This document shows positions 8,026-17,777 of a DNA stretch of 64,000 nt, one piece after another. Every line of letters begins with the position of its first letter. The stretch's first letter is position 1. The DNA comes from Opitutia bacterium. Lineage in GTDB: Bacteria; Verrucomicrobiota; Verrucomicrobiae; Opitutales; Opitutaceae. The stretch is from assembly GCA_947442255.1 (NCBI GenBank), contig CANEVO010000004.1, forward strand, positions 50,471 to 114,470, given 5' to 3'. A program made the position numbers and the translations under genes. The notes below the pieces were generated by a model. That model had not been told where the DNA came from. It saw only the letters and a list, made by a program, of their open reading frames with translations, and did no database searches.

Positions 8026-10260
8026 CTACTGCTGCAGGAGCGCCCGCGCGCGGGGATGGGCGGGATCGAGTTCGAGCACCCGGCGGGCGGCGGCGCTGGC
8101 GCCGGCGCGATCGCCACGTTGCCAAAGCACGGTGGCGCGCGCGTAGGGATAGTCTGCAACTTGGGGTGCAAGTGTTTCGGCGCGACCCAGCACCTCGAGC
8201 GCTTCGCCGGCCTTCTTGGTTTGTGCGAGCAAGAGGCCGAGATTGTACCACGCACGATGGTGTCGCGGATCGCGGCGGATGGTTTCGCGCAGGGCCAGTT
8301 CGGCGTCGGGCAGCTTTCCCGACCCCGCGAAGGCCAGGGCGGCGTTGAACGCCGGGTCGGCATCGCCCGGGTTGAGTTGGGCCGCGCGCCAGAAGGCGGC
8401 GGCCGAATCGACGCTGCGATCGAGCGCATTGAGCACGAGTCCGAGCGACTCGTAAATCCCCGGTGAATTCGGATCCCACTCGACCGCCTTTCTCAGGACG
8501 GGTTCGGCGTCGGCGGCCCGGCCGCGATTGAAAAGATCCTGTGCGATGCGTACCCGGCCTGCGGGCTGATCTGCGGCCACGGCATGATAGGCGTCGAGTT
8601 CCTTGCGCTCCACTGATTCCGCGGGGAGTTCGTTGGTCAACACCGACTCGGCGTCGACGCGGACAAGTCGCATCGGATCCTTCAACAGTGGCCGAATCGC
8701 GGCGGCCGAGTCAGGCAATGGAGCCAGAACCTGCACGGCGGCGGAGCGGACCAACGGATCGGCGTCGGCGAGCGCGGTTCGCGCCGCCGCGGCGAGGCGT
8801 GGGTGGGTCGCTGCGTAAGGGCGAGCAAGCAGTAGGAGCGTGGCCCGCCAGGCGGGGATGTCCTCCCCGGCCAGCAGGGCGAGCAATTTGTCACCGGCTG
8901 CGGGTGCAAGCGATTGCGCCGCGCTGACGACGCGGGTGCGCTCGCGCTGGCGCGACTCCATCTTGGATCCGTACCATTCGTTTGTGCGGGCGATGGCCCA
9001 GTCGACATTTTGATCCGTGTGGCAGCCGTTGCAGGCATTCGGGATACCCAGTTCCTTGGTGAGCAGCGGGTCGGGCCGGAGAAAGCCGTGGTCGTGCCGG
9101 CGATCGCGCTGCATGTAGGTCGTGGTCGGCATGTGGCACGAAATGCAGCGATTGCCCGTGCTCGGCGCGGGATGATGGGAGTGGGCCGTAGGATCGACGA
9201 GGGGCGCGTTTTGCCGGCCCGTGCCGCCGTGGCATTGCAGGCAAAGCGCGTTGTTTTCGACCGGAAGAATCGTTTTCCCGCTGTGGGGATCGTGACAGTC
9301 GAGACAGGTGACGCCGGCTTTGCCACCCATTCGACTGAGGGCGATCGAGGTGGCGTTGAAAACTTCGTCCTTCATCTGTCCGTCCGCATAAAAAAGTCCC
9401 GGTTCGGCCGGCAGGGACAGTCGGTAGTGATCGGCGTAGCGGACACCCGGCTGGATTTCGCCGGTGAGGAGTTCGTTGCGCGCGTGGCAGGGCGCACACG
9501 TTTCCTGGGCGCGCTGCCGCAGCTCCGGCGCCGGCGGCGCTTTGGCGACGCCGGAGGCCTTCGCTCCCCGGCTGGCATGTTCGGGCGTCATGTCTCCGTG
9601 GCATTGTGCGCAGCCGACACCGTGTTCCCGCCAGGTGGAGGCGTAAGTGTCGGTCGTGGCGTCGTAGTTTTTACGGAAGTCAGTGAGGTGACAATGCGCA
9701 CACATCGCATTCCAGTTCATCCCCCGGCCGGTCCAATGCCCCCATTCGCCGGGAGTTCGTTGTTCGGTGCCGAAGACGTTAAACCAATCTTTTCGCGTTG
9801 GATCGAAGGCCAGTTCTGACATCTGGTAGCGGCCGTCCCGGGTCGGAATGACGTATTGCCGCAGCGGCGTGTGGCCGAGCACGAACTCCGCCGTGCTTTG
9901 GTGCGGAGCACCTCCGGGCCGCGTTTCGGTCAATTCCGGCCGGGGGCCGTTCCATGCGACGTGATATTTGATTTCGTTGATCGTGAAATCGCGGGCCGCT
10001 TGAAATGCGTCCGCATCGGCCACGGGATTGACGAGTCGATGGGCCTTGGCGTGATGGGAGCTATCCCATGCCGCGGCGATTTCGGTGTGGCAGGACCGGC
10101 AGTCGGCCGAAGTCGTGGGGGGCTTTTCGGTTCGCTGGTTCGTTGCCACGGCGGGGCGCTCGCGGCTGCACCCGGCGAGGCCACCCCAACCGAATCCGCC
10201 GACGGCGAGCAACGCGCCGGCGATCGCGAACCATGAAGCGAATGATCGACCGTGACGCAT
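8026..10260 (-). CDS. octaheme cytochrome c lipoprotein with HEAT-like and TPR repeats
   Basis: A 744-residue exported multiheme protein. The N-terminus has a hydrophobic segment ending in the lipobox LAGC (Cys31), so it is a probable lipoprotein. Eight CXXCH heme sites begin at residues 54, 187, 217, 255, 319, 340, 372 and 410. This region resembles the cytochrome c554/NrfA-like multiheme fold used in periplasmic electron transfer. Residues about 450-545 show HEAT-like helices (DPLVRSAAVQVLAPL) and about 560-744 carry TPRs (NSPGIYESLGLVLNAL, RAWYNLGLLLAQ). The TPR part suggests docking to another protein. No catalytic lysine-type heme motif (CXXCK) is present, so nitrite reductase activity is unlikely. 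It is followed on the minus strand by no cognate partner. Confidence 0.88.
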   Translation of the reverse strand: MRHGRSFASWFAIAGALLAVGGFGWGGLAGCSRERPAVATNQRTEKPPTTSADCRSCHTEIAAAWDSSHHAKAHRLVNPVADADAFQAARDFTINEIKYHVAWNGPRPELTETRPGGAPHQSTAEFVLGHTPLRQYVIPTRDGRYQMSELAFDPTRKDWFNVFGTEQRTPGEWGHWTGRGMNWNAMCAHCHLTDFRKNYDATTDTYASTWREHGVGCAQCHGDMTPEHASRGAKASGVAKAPPAPELRQRAQETCAPCHARNELLTGEIQPGVRYADHYRLSLPAEPGLFYADGQMKDEVFNATSIALSRMGGKAGVTCLDCHDPHSGKTILPVENNALCLQCHGGTGRQNAPLVDPTAHSHHPAPSTGNRCISCHMPTTTYMQRDRRHDHGFLRPDPLLTKELGIPNACNGCHTDQNVDWAIARTNEWYGSKMESRQRERTRVVSAAQSLAPAAGDKLLALLAGEDIPAWRATLLLLARPYAATHPRLAAAARTALADADPLVRSAAVQVLAPLPDSAAAIRPLLKDPMRLVRVDAESVLTNELPAESVERKELDAYHAVAADQPAGRVRIAQDLFNRGRAADAEPVLRKAVEWDPNSPGIYESLGLVLNALDRSVDSAAAFWRAAQLNPGDADPAFNAALAFAGSGKLPDAELALRETIRRDPRHHRAWYNLGLLLAQTKKAGEALEVLGRAETLAPQVADYPYARATVLWQRGDRAGASAAARRVLELDPAHPRARALLQQ

Positions 10261-10265
10261 GATCG

Positions 10266-11324
<1,059 letters not shown>

Positions 11325-11490
11325 GGGGGCGAAAGTCTCGCGTGAACTGCAGGGGCTTCACGGCGGGTCAGGCTGCCAATTTCAGCCCAAAAAGTGCGAG
11401 CTCGATTTCGTCTCCCGAATGGGGAATTCGTTGCTGGCATGGGCTCCGGGCACGAGTGGATTGGGCCGGGGTGCAACCGGCCGGACGACC

Positions 11491-11958
11491 TCAACGCGCG
11501 GCGGGCCACCAGCGATACAGGAAAAAATAGACGAGGACGCCGGTGACGCTCACGTAGTACCAAATGGGGAAGGTCCAGCGGGCCCACGCCCGGTGGCGTG
11601 CAAAATCGCCGCGCAAAGCCAGGAAGAAGGTGCGCGGCACGAGAAACGCGATGGCGACCGCCAGGATGATGTGCGAAATAAGCATCCCGTAGTAAATTTT
11701 CTGGATGATTCCCGTGCCGCCGAAGGGAGTATGGACGCCCCGCACCAGAATCTTGTGGGTGACGTAGCCGATGAGAAATACGGCCGAGACAAATCCGGCA
11801 CTGAGCATGCAGGTGCGATGCGCGGCGATCCGGTCGGTGCGGCGCGCCGGGTCCGTCTCGTGCCGCGCGCGCATGATGAAAGCGAAGCCGAATGTCATCA
11901 GTACGGTCGCGGTGCCATTGAGCAGCGCGTTGAGCGCAGGGATGTCTTGGATGGTCAT
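11491..11958 (-). CDS. DUF420 membrane protein, probable cytochrome oxidase assembly factor
   Basis: A 155-residue integral membrane protein with about five hydrophobic helices and the DUF420 pattern (ALNALLNGTATVLM, HRTCMLSAG, SHIILAV, and a Trp-rich FPIWYYVSVTGVLVYFFLYRW end). The family includes CtaM, needed for activity of heme A-containing cytochrome oxidases in Firmicutes. Its start codon overlaps the stop of the heme O synthase gene by the sequence ATGA, so the two are translationally coupled. Conserved His and Arg residues in the helices could bind heme or copper, but this is not established. Confidence 0.85.
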   Translation of the reverse strand: MTIQDIPALNALLNGTATVLMTFGFAFIMRARHETDPARRTDRIAAHRTCMLSAGFVSAVFLIGYVTHKILVRGVHTPFGGTGIIQKIYYGMLISHIILAVAIAFLVPRTFFLALRGDFARHRAWARWTFPIWYYVSVTGVLVYFFLYRWWPAAR

Positions 11959-12836
11959 GGTGCGACGAGCCGGTCAACCACAAGGGCGCCGAGCACCAGC
12001 GGCAGATAGGCGATGGAGGCCAGGAAAAGTTTGCGGGCAGCTTGATCGCGGCCCTCAGGTCGCAAAAAGACACAGGCGCGCCACAAAAACCACACGCCAC
12101 CGGCCGCGGCCACGACGCCGTAGCCTTTCGTCGCCAGACCGAGGGCGACCGGCAGCAGGCTGACGGCGACGACGGCAACCGTGTTGACAAGAGACCACGC
12201 GGCTACCTTGCCCCCGGCCTCGTCGCGCACGGGGAGCATGGGAAAGTTGACCGCGGAATAGTCGCGCCGATAGGTCCAGGCCACCGCCATGAAGTGGGGG
12301 ATCTGCCAGAAAAAAAGGACGCCAAATAGGATCCAGCCGAGGGCGGAGATCCGGCCTTCCCCTGCGGACCAACCGATTAGCGGTGGAAATGCGCCCGCGA
12401 TGGCGCCGATTTCCGTGCTCCATATCGACCATCGCTTCGCGGGCGTATACCAGCCGAGGTAGGCGACGATCGTCAGCAGGGTGAAAAGAGCCGCCAAGGC
12501 ATGCACTTTGGCAAAAAGGAGGAACAGCGCGCTGATGCACATCAGCCAGCCGAGCACAAAAGCGGAGCCGCTGGGCACCTTGCCGGTGGGAATCGGGCGG
12601 TCGGCGGTGCGCTTCATCCGCGCATCGGTGTCGCTTTCCATCCACTGGTTGAGCGCGGCCACGCCGCCGGCGGCGAGGCAGGTGCCGATCAGGAGCAGAG
12701 TGAGCTTGAGCGGGTTCGACGGCGGACGCGCGGCGAAATACCCGACCATGGCCGTGAGCACCGAGAGCAGGCTCAACCGCGGCTTGGTCAGTTCAAGGTA
12801 GTCCGGAAAACGCGCGGGCGCGACAGGGGCGCTCAT
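11955..12836 (-). CDS. ctaB: protoheme IX farnesyltransferase (heme O synthase)
   Basis: A 293-residue polytopic membrane prenyltransferase of the UbiA/CyoE family that adds farnesyl to heme B to give heme O. The N-terminal FPDYLELTKPRLSLL, the diphosphate-binding loop NQWMESDTDARMKRTADRPI and the second loop LGWYTPAKRWSIW are diagnostic. The start at 12836 is preferred because MSAPVAPARFP leads directly into the family N-terminus and the ATG overlaps the upstream ctaA stop (ATGA). An upstream in-frame start would add 16 poorly conserved residues. It sits between heme A synthase and DUF420 in a three-gene oxidase-assembly operon. Confidence 0.95.
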   Translation of the reverse strand: MSAPVAPARFPDYLELTKPRLSLLSVLTAMVGYFAARPPSNPLKLTLLLIGTCLAAGGVAALNQWMESDTDARMKRTADRPIPTGKVPSGSAFVLGWLMCISALFLLFAKVHALAALFTLLTIVAYLGWYTPAKRWSIWSTEIGAIAGAFPPLIGWSAGEGRISALGWILFGVLFFWQIPHFMAVAWTYRRDYSAVNFPMLPVRDEAGGKVAAWSLVNTVAVVAVSLLPVALGLATKGYGVVAAAGGVWFLWRACVFLRPEGRDQAARKLFLASIAYLPLVLGALVVDRLVAP

Positions 12837-13846
12837 GACGAGGATGCGGTCGTTGCCAGCTCGCGGGTCAGACGCCCGTGCCAAGCGCGCGACTCAAGCG
12901 CGTCACGGTGCGCGAGCCAGGTGAGCCAGAAGGTGGTGGCCAGCGTGAGTGCGCCCACCACGACATGGCTGGTGGTCATCTCCGCCCGACGAAAGGTCCA
13001 GATAATCTGGGCGCCGAGCAAAATCTGCAGGACCACGAGGCTCATCAATGCCGAGGCTGCCGCCCGCATCCCGAGGGTCGAGCCGCGATCGCGGCGCACC
13101 ACGAAAGCGAGTCCGGTCAACACCAGTGCGAGCACCACGGCCATCGCCCGGTGGACGAAGTGGATGCCGACCCGGAAATTCCACTCGGCGGGCAGCCAGT
13201 GGTGGTCGACCGTCGAATAGGGGAAAGTGGGGATCGCGAGCCCCGCCGCATTGTGGCGCATGATGGCGCCGATGGTGAGCTGAACAAACAGGAGGACACA
13301 GCTGAGGATTCCCAATCGGCGCACGGCGGCCCCGATGGGGGCGGGACGTTCGATCCACGATTTCGTGCAGGCGACGGCGATTGCGATGAGCACGCAAATA
13401 TAGACTTGGGCAAGGATGCCATGGGGGATGCGCAGCATTTCGCCGAGCGACATCTGGAATCCCGGGACGGCGATGGCGTTTAATTTCACCCGCTGTCCGC
13501 CGATCACCCCCTGCAGGCTGACGATGGCGAGCGCCCACCAGCCGAGTTGCCGCAGCCACGGGCGATCCTCCCGGCGCCACAACCAGATGGCGAGGGTGAC
13601 CGTGATCAGGCCCATCAAGGCCCCGGTCAGCCGGTGGGAGTGTTCGGCAAACATCGACAGATCCTCGAGCCAGCCGTGCGGATTGATGGAGCCGTTGGAG
13701 AGCGGCCAGTCGGGGAAAGCCATGCCCGCGCCGATGCTGGTCGTGAATGCGCCGAGGGTCACCAGCACGAACACCCAGAGGCTGCCGACCGTGGCAAAGA
13801 TCGCCAGGGCTGGTTTGTGCTGTGGGGTGCGTTGATTGGTGTCCAT
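12833..13846 (-). CDS. ctaA: heme A synthase (COX15/CtaA family)
   Basis: A 337-residue membrane protein with about eight transmembrane helices that oxidises heme O to heme A. The DWPLSNGS loop, the EHSHR motif in helix 2, RIPHG, HFVHR and the late SHVVVGA provide the heme-ligating histidines and the conserved Glu. The gene begins the minus-strand unit ctaA-ctaB-DUF420 and is divergent from the SCO-type gene at 13933, with an 86-base intergenic region that must contain both promoters. The organism therefore very likely makes an aa3- or caa3-type oxidase, whose structural genes are not in this window. Confidence 0.93.
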   Translation of the reverse strand: MDTNQRTPQHKPALAIFATVGSLWVFVLVTLGAFTTSIGAGMAFPDWPLSNGSINPHGWLEDLSMFAEHSHRLTGALMGLITVTLAIWLWRREDRPWLRQLGWWALAIVSLQGVIGGQRVKLNAIAVPGFQMSLGEMLRIPHGILAQVYICVLIAIAVACTKSWIERPAPIGAAVRRLGILSCVLLFVQLTIGAIMRHNAAGLAIPTFPYSTVDHHWLPAEWNFRVGIHFVHRAMAVVLALVLTGLAFVVRRDRGSTLGMRAAASALMSLVVLQILLGAQIIWTFRRAEMTTSHVVVGALTLATTFWLTWLAHRDALESRAWHGRLTRELATTASSS

Positions 13847-13932
13847 GAGCCCGGCAAAGGTTCAACAGAAGGGCCGATGCTGCCGGCCGCAAACTCTTTG
13901 ACAATTTTTTCCTCCGGCGAATCCGTTGTGAC

Positions 13933-14841
13933 ATGAAATCTTATGCCTTCGCCACGGCCGTGTTGGCGACCGGGCTGTGCCTTGGCGGGTGTTCGCGTTC
14001 CGGGCCGGGACCGGCGAACGCCTCCGCGGGAGCGGCGGCCAGGGCCGACCGTTACGGTTTGACGGGTGAAGTGCTCTCGGTGGACACAGTCCGCCACACG
14101 CTTCGAGTGCAGCATGATGAGATCAAGGGTTTCATGCCGGCGATGACCATGGACTTCCTGGTTTCCGCTGGCGACGCCGCAGCGGCGAAGGCCGGGCAGC
14201 GCATCCGCGCGGAGGTTGTTCCGGCCAAGGACGGCGACTTTCGTTTGGAGAAAATCTGGCCTGACGACAAAGCCGCCGCCGATGCCGTCACCGCATCGGC
14301 CCGCCAGCTCCGGGAGGATACCCACAACCGGGGCAAGAATGCCTACCGGGAAGTCGGTGAGAAACTGCCGGATTTCGCGCTCTACGACCAGGATGGCCGC
14401 GTCGTGCAAAGCGCCCGTTTTCTGGGCAAGCAAATCATGGTGAACTTCATCTTCACGCGCTGCCCGGTGGCCACGATGTGCCCGGCGGCAACGGCGAAGA
14501 TGATGTCGGCGCAGAAACTTGCCCGGGCCGCCGCCGTGCCGAATCTTGAGCTGGTTTCGATTACCCTGGATCCGGCCTATGACACTCCGGGGATATTGAA
14601 GGACTACACCGTCACGCGTGGCATCGACACGGCAAACTTCTCGTTCCTCACCGGTCCGCAGACGGCAATCAAGGACCTGCTGTCGCAGTTCGGCGTCATT
14701 GCCGAATTCGAAGGCGACCTGTTGAAGCATACGCTGACGACCCTGCTGATCGACGAAAACGGGAAGATCATCCATCGGGCCGACGGCAGCGCGTGGGAGC
14801 CCGCGGATTTTGTCGCCAAAATGAAAACCGGTCGTGGCTGA
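13933..14841 (+). CDS. copper lipoprotein: CusF-like domain fused to SCO1/SenC domain
   Basis: A 302-residue exported protein with lipobox LGGC (Cys20). Residues about 42-109 form a CusF-like copper-binding domain (GEVLSVDTVRHTLRVQHDEI, then GFMPAMTM with H61, M68, M71 and M73). Residues about 140-300 form the thioredoxin-like SCO1/SenC domain. Its metal motif is CPVATMC (C177, C183), a C-x5-C spacing instead of the usual C-x3-C; the third ligand H266 is in LLKHTLTTLLID. SCO proteins deliver copper to the CuA site of cytochrome oxidase. Divergence from ctaA agrees with that role. It is followed after 12 bases by a His-rich anchored protein. Confidence 0.9.
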   Translation: MKSYAFATAVLATGLCLGGCSRSGPGPANASAGAAARADRYGLTGEVLSVDTVRHTLRVQHDEIKGFMPAMTMDFLVSAGDAAAAKAGQRIRAEVVPAKDGDFRLEKIWPDDKAAADAVTASARQLREDTHNRGKNAYREVGEKLPDFALYDQDGRVVQSARFLGKQIMVNFIFTRCPVATMCPAATAKMMSAQKLARAAAVPNLELVSITLDPAYDTPGILKDYTVTRGIDTANFSFLTGPQTAIKDLLSQFGVIAEFEGDLLKHTLTTLLIDENGKIIHRADGSAWEPADFVAKMKTGRG

Positions 14842-14853
14842 CGGACTCGCCCC

Positions 14854-15792
14854 ATGACGGCCGAAACTCCAGCTGGAGTTGCTTCCACCCAAGCGGTCCG
14901 GCCGGGCCGGCAGATCGCTATGATCACGCTCGTCGCGATCGCCATCTTCTGGGGCATGCTCCTGCTGCCCACCGGCACGAATTTGAGTCACATGGATTTT
15001 CGCGTGAACGCGAAAAATTCGATCGAATTCTGCGACCCGCTGAATCCGCAATTCATCCCGGTGGTCGCCGTGCGCTCGCCGGTCGTGATGACCCTGGCGA
15101 CGGCCGCGATGCCGGCGGCCGGCACCGCGGTCTCCGGCGTGGTGATGCTGCGTACGGCCAGCGGGAAGGGGGTTGTGCCGGAGGACCTGCTCGTCACGCA
15201 TACCGAAATGTTGCACCTGCTTATCGTTGATCCGACGCTCACCGATTATCAGCACGTGCATCCCAAACCGGCGAAAAAGCCTGGCGAGTGGAATTTTTCT
15301 TATACCCCGCGGTTGGCCGGAACGTATCGCATCTTTAGTGACTTCACGCCGGCCGCGACCGGCCGGGGGCTTTATTCGAGCGTGGATCTTGTCGTTCGAG
15401 GCGTGCTGACCGATTCGACGCCAGATTTGCGGGGCGGCGGGAGAATCGAACGCGAAGGCCTGGTTTTTACATTGCAGACTGCGCCGCAACCGGTGCGCGC
15501 CGGCCAGCCGGCAGACCTGCGTTTCGCGATCGAACGTGCGACGGGTGGGGCGGTGGCGTTGGAACCGGTGATGAGGGCGTTCGCACACCTGGTCGCGTTC
15601 GACGAGGCGCGCAGCGGCTTTGCCCACCTGCATCCGGCTGAGTTGGACCTCCTCAAACCGCCGGACGCGACGAAGCCGGTGTTGAACTTCAAGCTGACGA
15701 TTCCGCGAGCCGGCCGATACGTGGTTTGGGCCCAGATCAAAGTTGCCGGGCGGGAATCGTTCGTGCCGTTCGCGCTCGCGGTCTCGGAGTAG
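14854..15792 (+). CDS. membrane-anchored periplasmic protein with two His-x-His-Pro repeats
   Basis: A 312-residue protein with one N-terminal transmembrane helix (about residues 25-45) and a periplasmic remainder; there is no Cys-based lipobox. Two copies of one module are visible. The first has MLHLLIVDPTLTDYQHVHP followed by WNFSYTPRLAGTYRIFSDF; the second has FAHLVAFDEARSGFAHLHP followed by NFKLTIPRAGRYVVWAQI. The shared pattern is HL-x3-D, then His-x-His-Pro, then an AG-x-Y beta strand. The His pairs look like copper ligands. The gene follows the SCO gene by 12 bases, so a role in periplasmic copper handling for oxidase assembly is inferred. I do not recognise a named family with certainty. 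Confidence 0.8.
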   Translation: MTAETPAGVASTQAVRPGRQIAMITLVAIAIFWGMLLLPTGTNLSHMDFRVNAKNSIEFCDPLNPQFIPVVAVRSPVVMTLATAAMPAAGTAVSGVVMLRTASGKGVVPEDLLVTHTEMLHLLIVDPTLTDYQHVHPKPAKKPGEWNFSYTPRLAGTYRIFSDFTPAATGRGLYSSVDLVVRGVLTDSTPDLRGGGRIEREGLVFTLQTAPQPVRAGQPADLRFAIERATGGAVALEPVMRAFAHLVAFDEARSGFAHLHPAELDLLKPPDATKPVLNFKLTIPRAGRYVVWAQIKVAGRESFVPFALAVSE

Positions 15793-15840
15793 GGAATCGT
15801 TCGCGGGCGCCCGTTGCACCGGGTGTCGCGTCCCGGTCGT

Positions 15841-16617
15841 TCAGAACTTGAGGTGCTTCACCGTGACGCCCTTATTGATGAGCTGCTTCAACGACGCGAT
15901 TCCGATCCGGAGGTGATCGTTCACGAATTGTTCGTCGACCTGCCGGTCGCTTTCGGTGGTTTTGACGCCTTCGGGCGTCATTGGCTGGTCTGAGACGAGA
16001 AGCAATGCGCCGGTGGGAATTTCGTTGTGAAAACCGGTCATGAAGATCGTGGCGGTCTCCATATCGATACCCATCGCGCGGATTTTTTTCAGGTATTTTT
16101 TGAAGGCCTCGTCGTGCTCCCAGACGCGGCGATTGGTCGTGTAAACGGTGCCGGTCCAATAATCACGGGCATGTTCGCGGATCGTCGTTGAAATCGCCTT
16201 TTGCAGCGCGAACGAGGGCAGCGCCGGCACTTCCGGGGGAAAATAGTCGTTGCTGGTGCCTTCGCCGCGGATTGCCGCGATGGGGAGGATCAAGTCGCCC
16301 AGTTCGGCCCGATGTTTCAATCCGCCGCATTTTCCGAGAAAAAGCACGGCCTTGGGGTGGATGGCGCTGAGCAGGTCCATTACGGTCGCCGCCGTGGCGC
16401 TGCCCATGCCAAAATTGATGATCGAAATGTCCCCGGCGGTGGCACTGGGCATCGGCTTGTCGCGACCGACGATCGGGACGCGGTGCCACCGGGCGAACAA
16501 TTTGAGGTAGTGGTCGAAGTTGGTGAGCAGGACGTAGGCGCCGAATTTGTTCAACGGTACGCCGGTGTAGCGGGGCAGCCAGTTTTCGACGATCTCCTTG
16601 CGAGTTTTCACGGGCAC
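15841..16617 (-). CDS. amn: AMP nucleosidase (short form)
   Basis: A 258-residue enzyme of the purine nucleoside phosphorylase superfamily. It matches the short AMP nucleosidases that hydrolyse AMP to adenine and ribose 5-phosphate. Seen are IINFGMGSATAATVMDLL, VLFLGKCGGLKHRAELGDL, the IDMETATIFM block with the ribose-binding Met-Glu pair, and LLVSDQPMTPEGVKTT. The long regulatory N-domain of the E. coli enzyme is absent. The start is a GTG at 16617; the second GTG two codons later is equally possible. It converges on the His-rich protein gene with a 48-base gap. Confidence 0.9.
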   Translation of the reverse strand: MPVKTRKEIVENWLPRYTGVPLNKFGAYVLLTNFDHYLKLFARWHRVPIVGRDKPMPSATAGDISIINFGMGSATAATVMDLLSAIHPKAVLFLGKCGGLKHRAELGDLILPIAAIRGEGTSNDYFPPEVPALPSFALQKAISTTIREHARDYWTGTVYTTNRRVWEHDEAFKKYLKKIRAMGIDMETATIFMTGFHNEIPTGALLLVSDQPMTPEGVKTTESDRQVDEQFVNDHLRIGIASLKQLINKGVTVKHLKF

Positions 16618-16773
16618 GTGCTACCCGACGACGCTTGGAAATGACACTAAAAAGGATTCGTTGGCCGTTTCACGAGAGCCATCGGCGACCACCGGACGTT
16701 CCCGCGTGTGCGCCGTGGGCCCTCGATCCGCCGTTAGTCGGTCAAAAAACCGTCGAGGGAACTTCCGTTGGCC

Positions 16774-17682
16774 TCAGGCGCCCGCCAGTGCGTTGGCCGT
16801 GTTGAGGTGCTCTGCCCCGGTGTATTTCTGCGACTGCTCATCGGCGTGGTAGCTGGAGCGCACGAGTGCACCACTTTCAACGACCCCGAGGCCGATGCTC
16901 AGGCCGAAGGCTTTCCAGTGGAGGAATTCCTCGGGCGGAGCCCAGCGCGAGACCGGAAGGTGCTTGGGCGTCGGCCGCAAATACTGGCCGATGGTGAGAA
17001 TGTCGGTCTTGTCGGCGGCGATGTCGCGAAGCGTTTGCTCGATCTCGTGCTGTTCCTCGCCCACGCCGAGCATGATGCCGGTCTTGGTGGTGAAGCCCCG
17101 GCTTTTGGCGTGGCGGAGGACCGAACGGGAACGGTCGTAGCGGGCCTGCACGCGAACGGGCTTTTGCAGGCGTTCGACGGTTTCGAGGTTGTGGTTGAAA
17201 ATGTCCGGCTTCGCGTCGAGCACAAGGTCCACATGTTCGGTGTTGCCCTTGAAGTCGGGCGTGAGGACTTCGATGGCAGTGTGCGGATTGCGATGGCGGA
17301 TGGCCCGGATCGTCGCGGCCCAGACGCTGGCGCCACCGTCGGCGAGTTCGTCGCGGGCGACGCTGGTGATCACGCAGTGCTTGAGATTCATCTTCGCGAC
17401 GGCGTCCGCGACCCGGGCGGGTTCCCCGAGGTCAAGTTCGGTCGGTCGCCCGGTGGCAATCGCGCAGAAATTGCAGGATCGCGTGCAGATGTTGCCGAGA
17501 ATCATCACGGTCGCCGTGCCGCGCGACCAGCATTCGCCCAGATTCGGGCACTGCGCGCTCTGGCAGACGGTATGCAGCTTGTTTTCGTCGACGAGCCGGC
17601 GCGTCGACGAGTAGCCGGGCCCGCCGGGCAACTTGGCCCGGAGCCAGGACGGTTTTCGCGTGGTGTCAGCCGCAGGATACAT
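16774..17682 (-). CDS. lipA: lipoyl synthase
   Basis: A 302-residue radical SAM enzyme that inserts two sulfurs into protein-bound octanoyl chains. The auxiliary cluster motif is C40-x4-C45-x5-C51 (CQSAQCPNLGEC), the radical SAM motif is C66-x3-C70-x2-C73 (CTRSCNFC), and the conserved C-terminal RSSYHADEQ supplies the serine ligand. All residues needed for activity are present. It is preceded upstream by a 95-base gap to the unrelated secreted protein gene and lies 157 bases from amn, so it is probably transcribed by itself. Confidence 0.96.
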   Translation of the reverse strand: MYPAADTTRKPSWLRAKLPGGPGYSSTRRLVDENKLHTVCQSAQCPNLGECWSRGTATVMILGNICTRSCNFCAIATGRPTELDLGEPARVADAVAKMNLKHCVITSVARDELADGGASVWAATIRAIRHRNPHTAIEVLTPDFKGNTEHVDLVLDAKPDIFNHNLETVERLQKPVRVQARYDRSRSVLRHAKSRGFTTKTGIMLGVGEEQHEIEQTLRDIAADKTDILTIGQYLRPTPKHLPVSRWAPPEEFLHWKAFGLSIGLGVVESGALVRSSYHADEQSQKYTGAEHLNTANALAGA

Positions 17683-17777
17683 GCCGGAAAACGCACACGA
17701 AGGTGGCCGAAGCGCAAGCGGGTTTTCGCGAGGGTGGGCGTGGCCGCTCCCGCGGATCGGGCGGCTGTGCGGGGTGG

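Noticed and set aside
13759..15819. 686-codon open frame on the minus strand
   Set aside because: Arginine/histidine-rich shadow of the SCO and His-rich protein genes, with no recognisable domain. High G+C favours long antisense frames.
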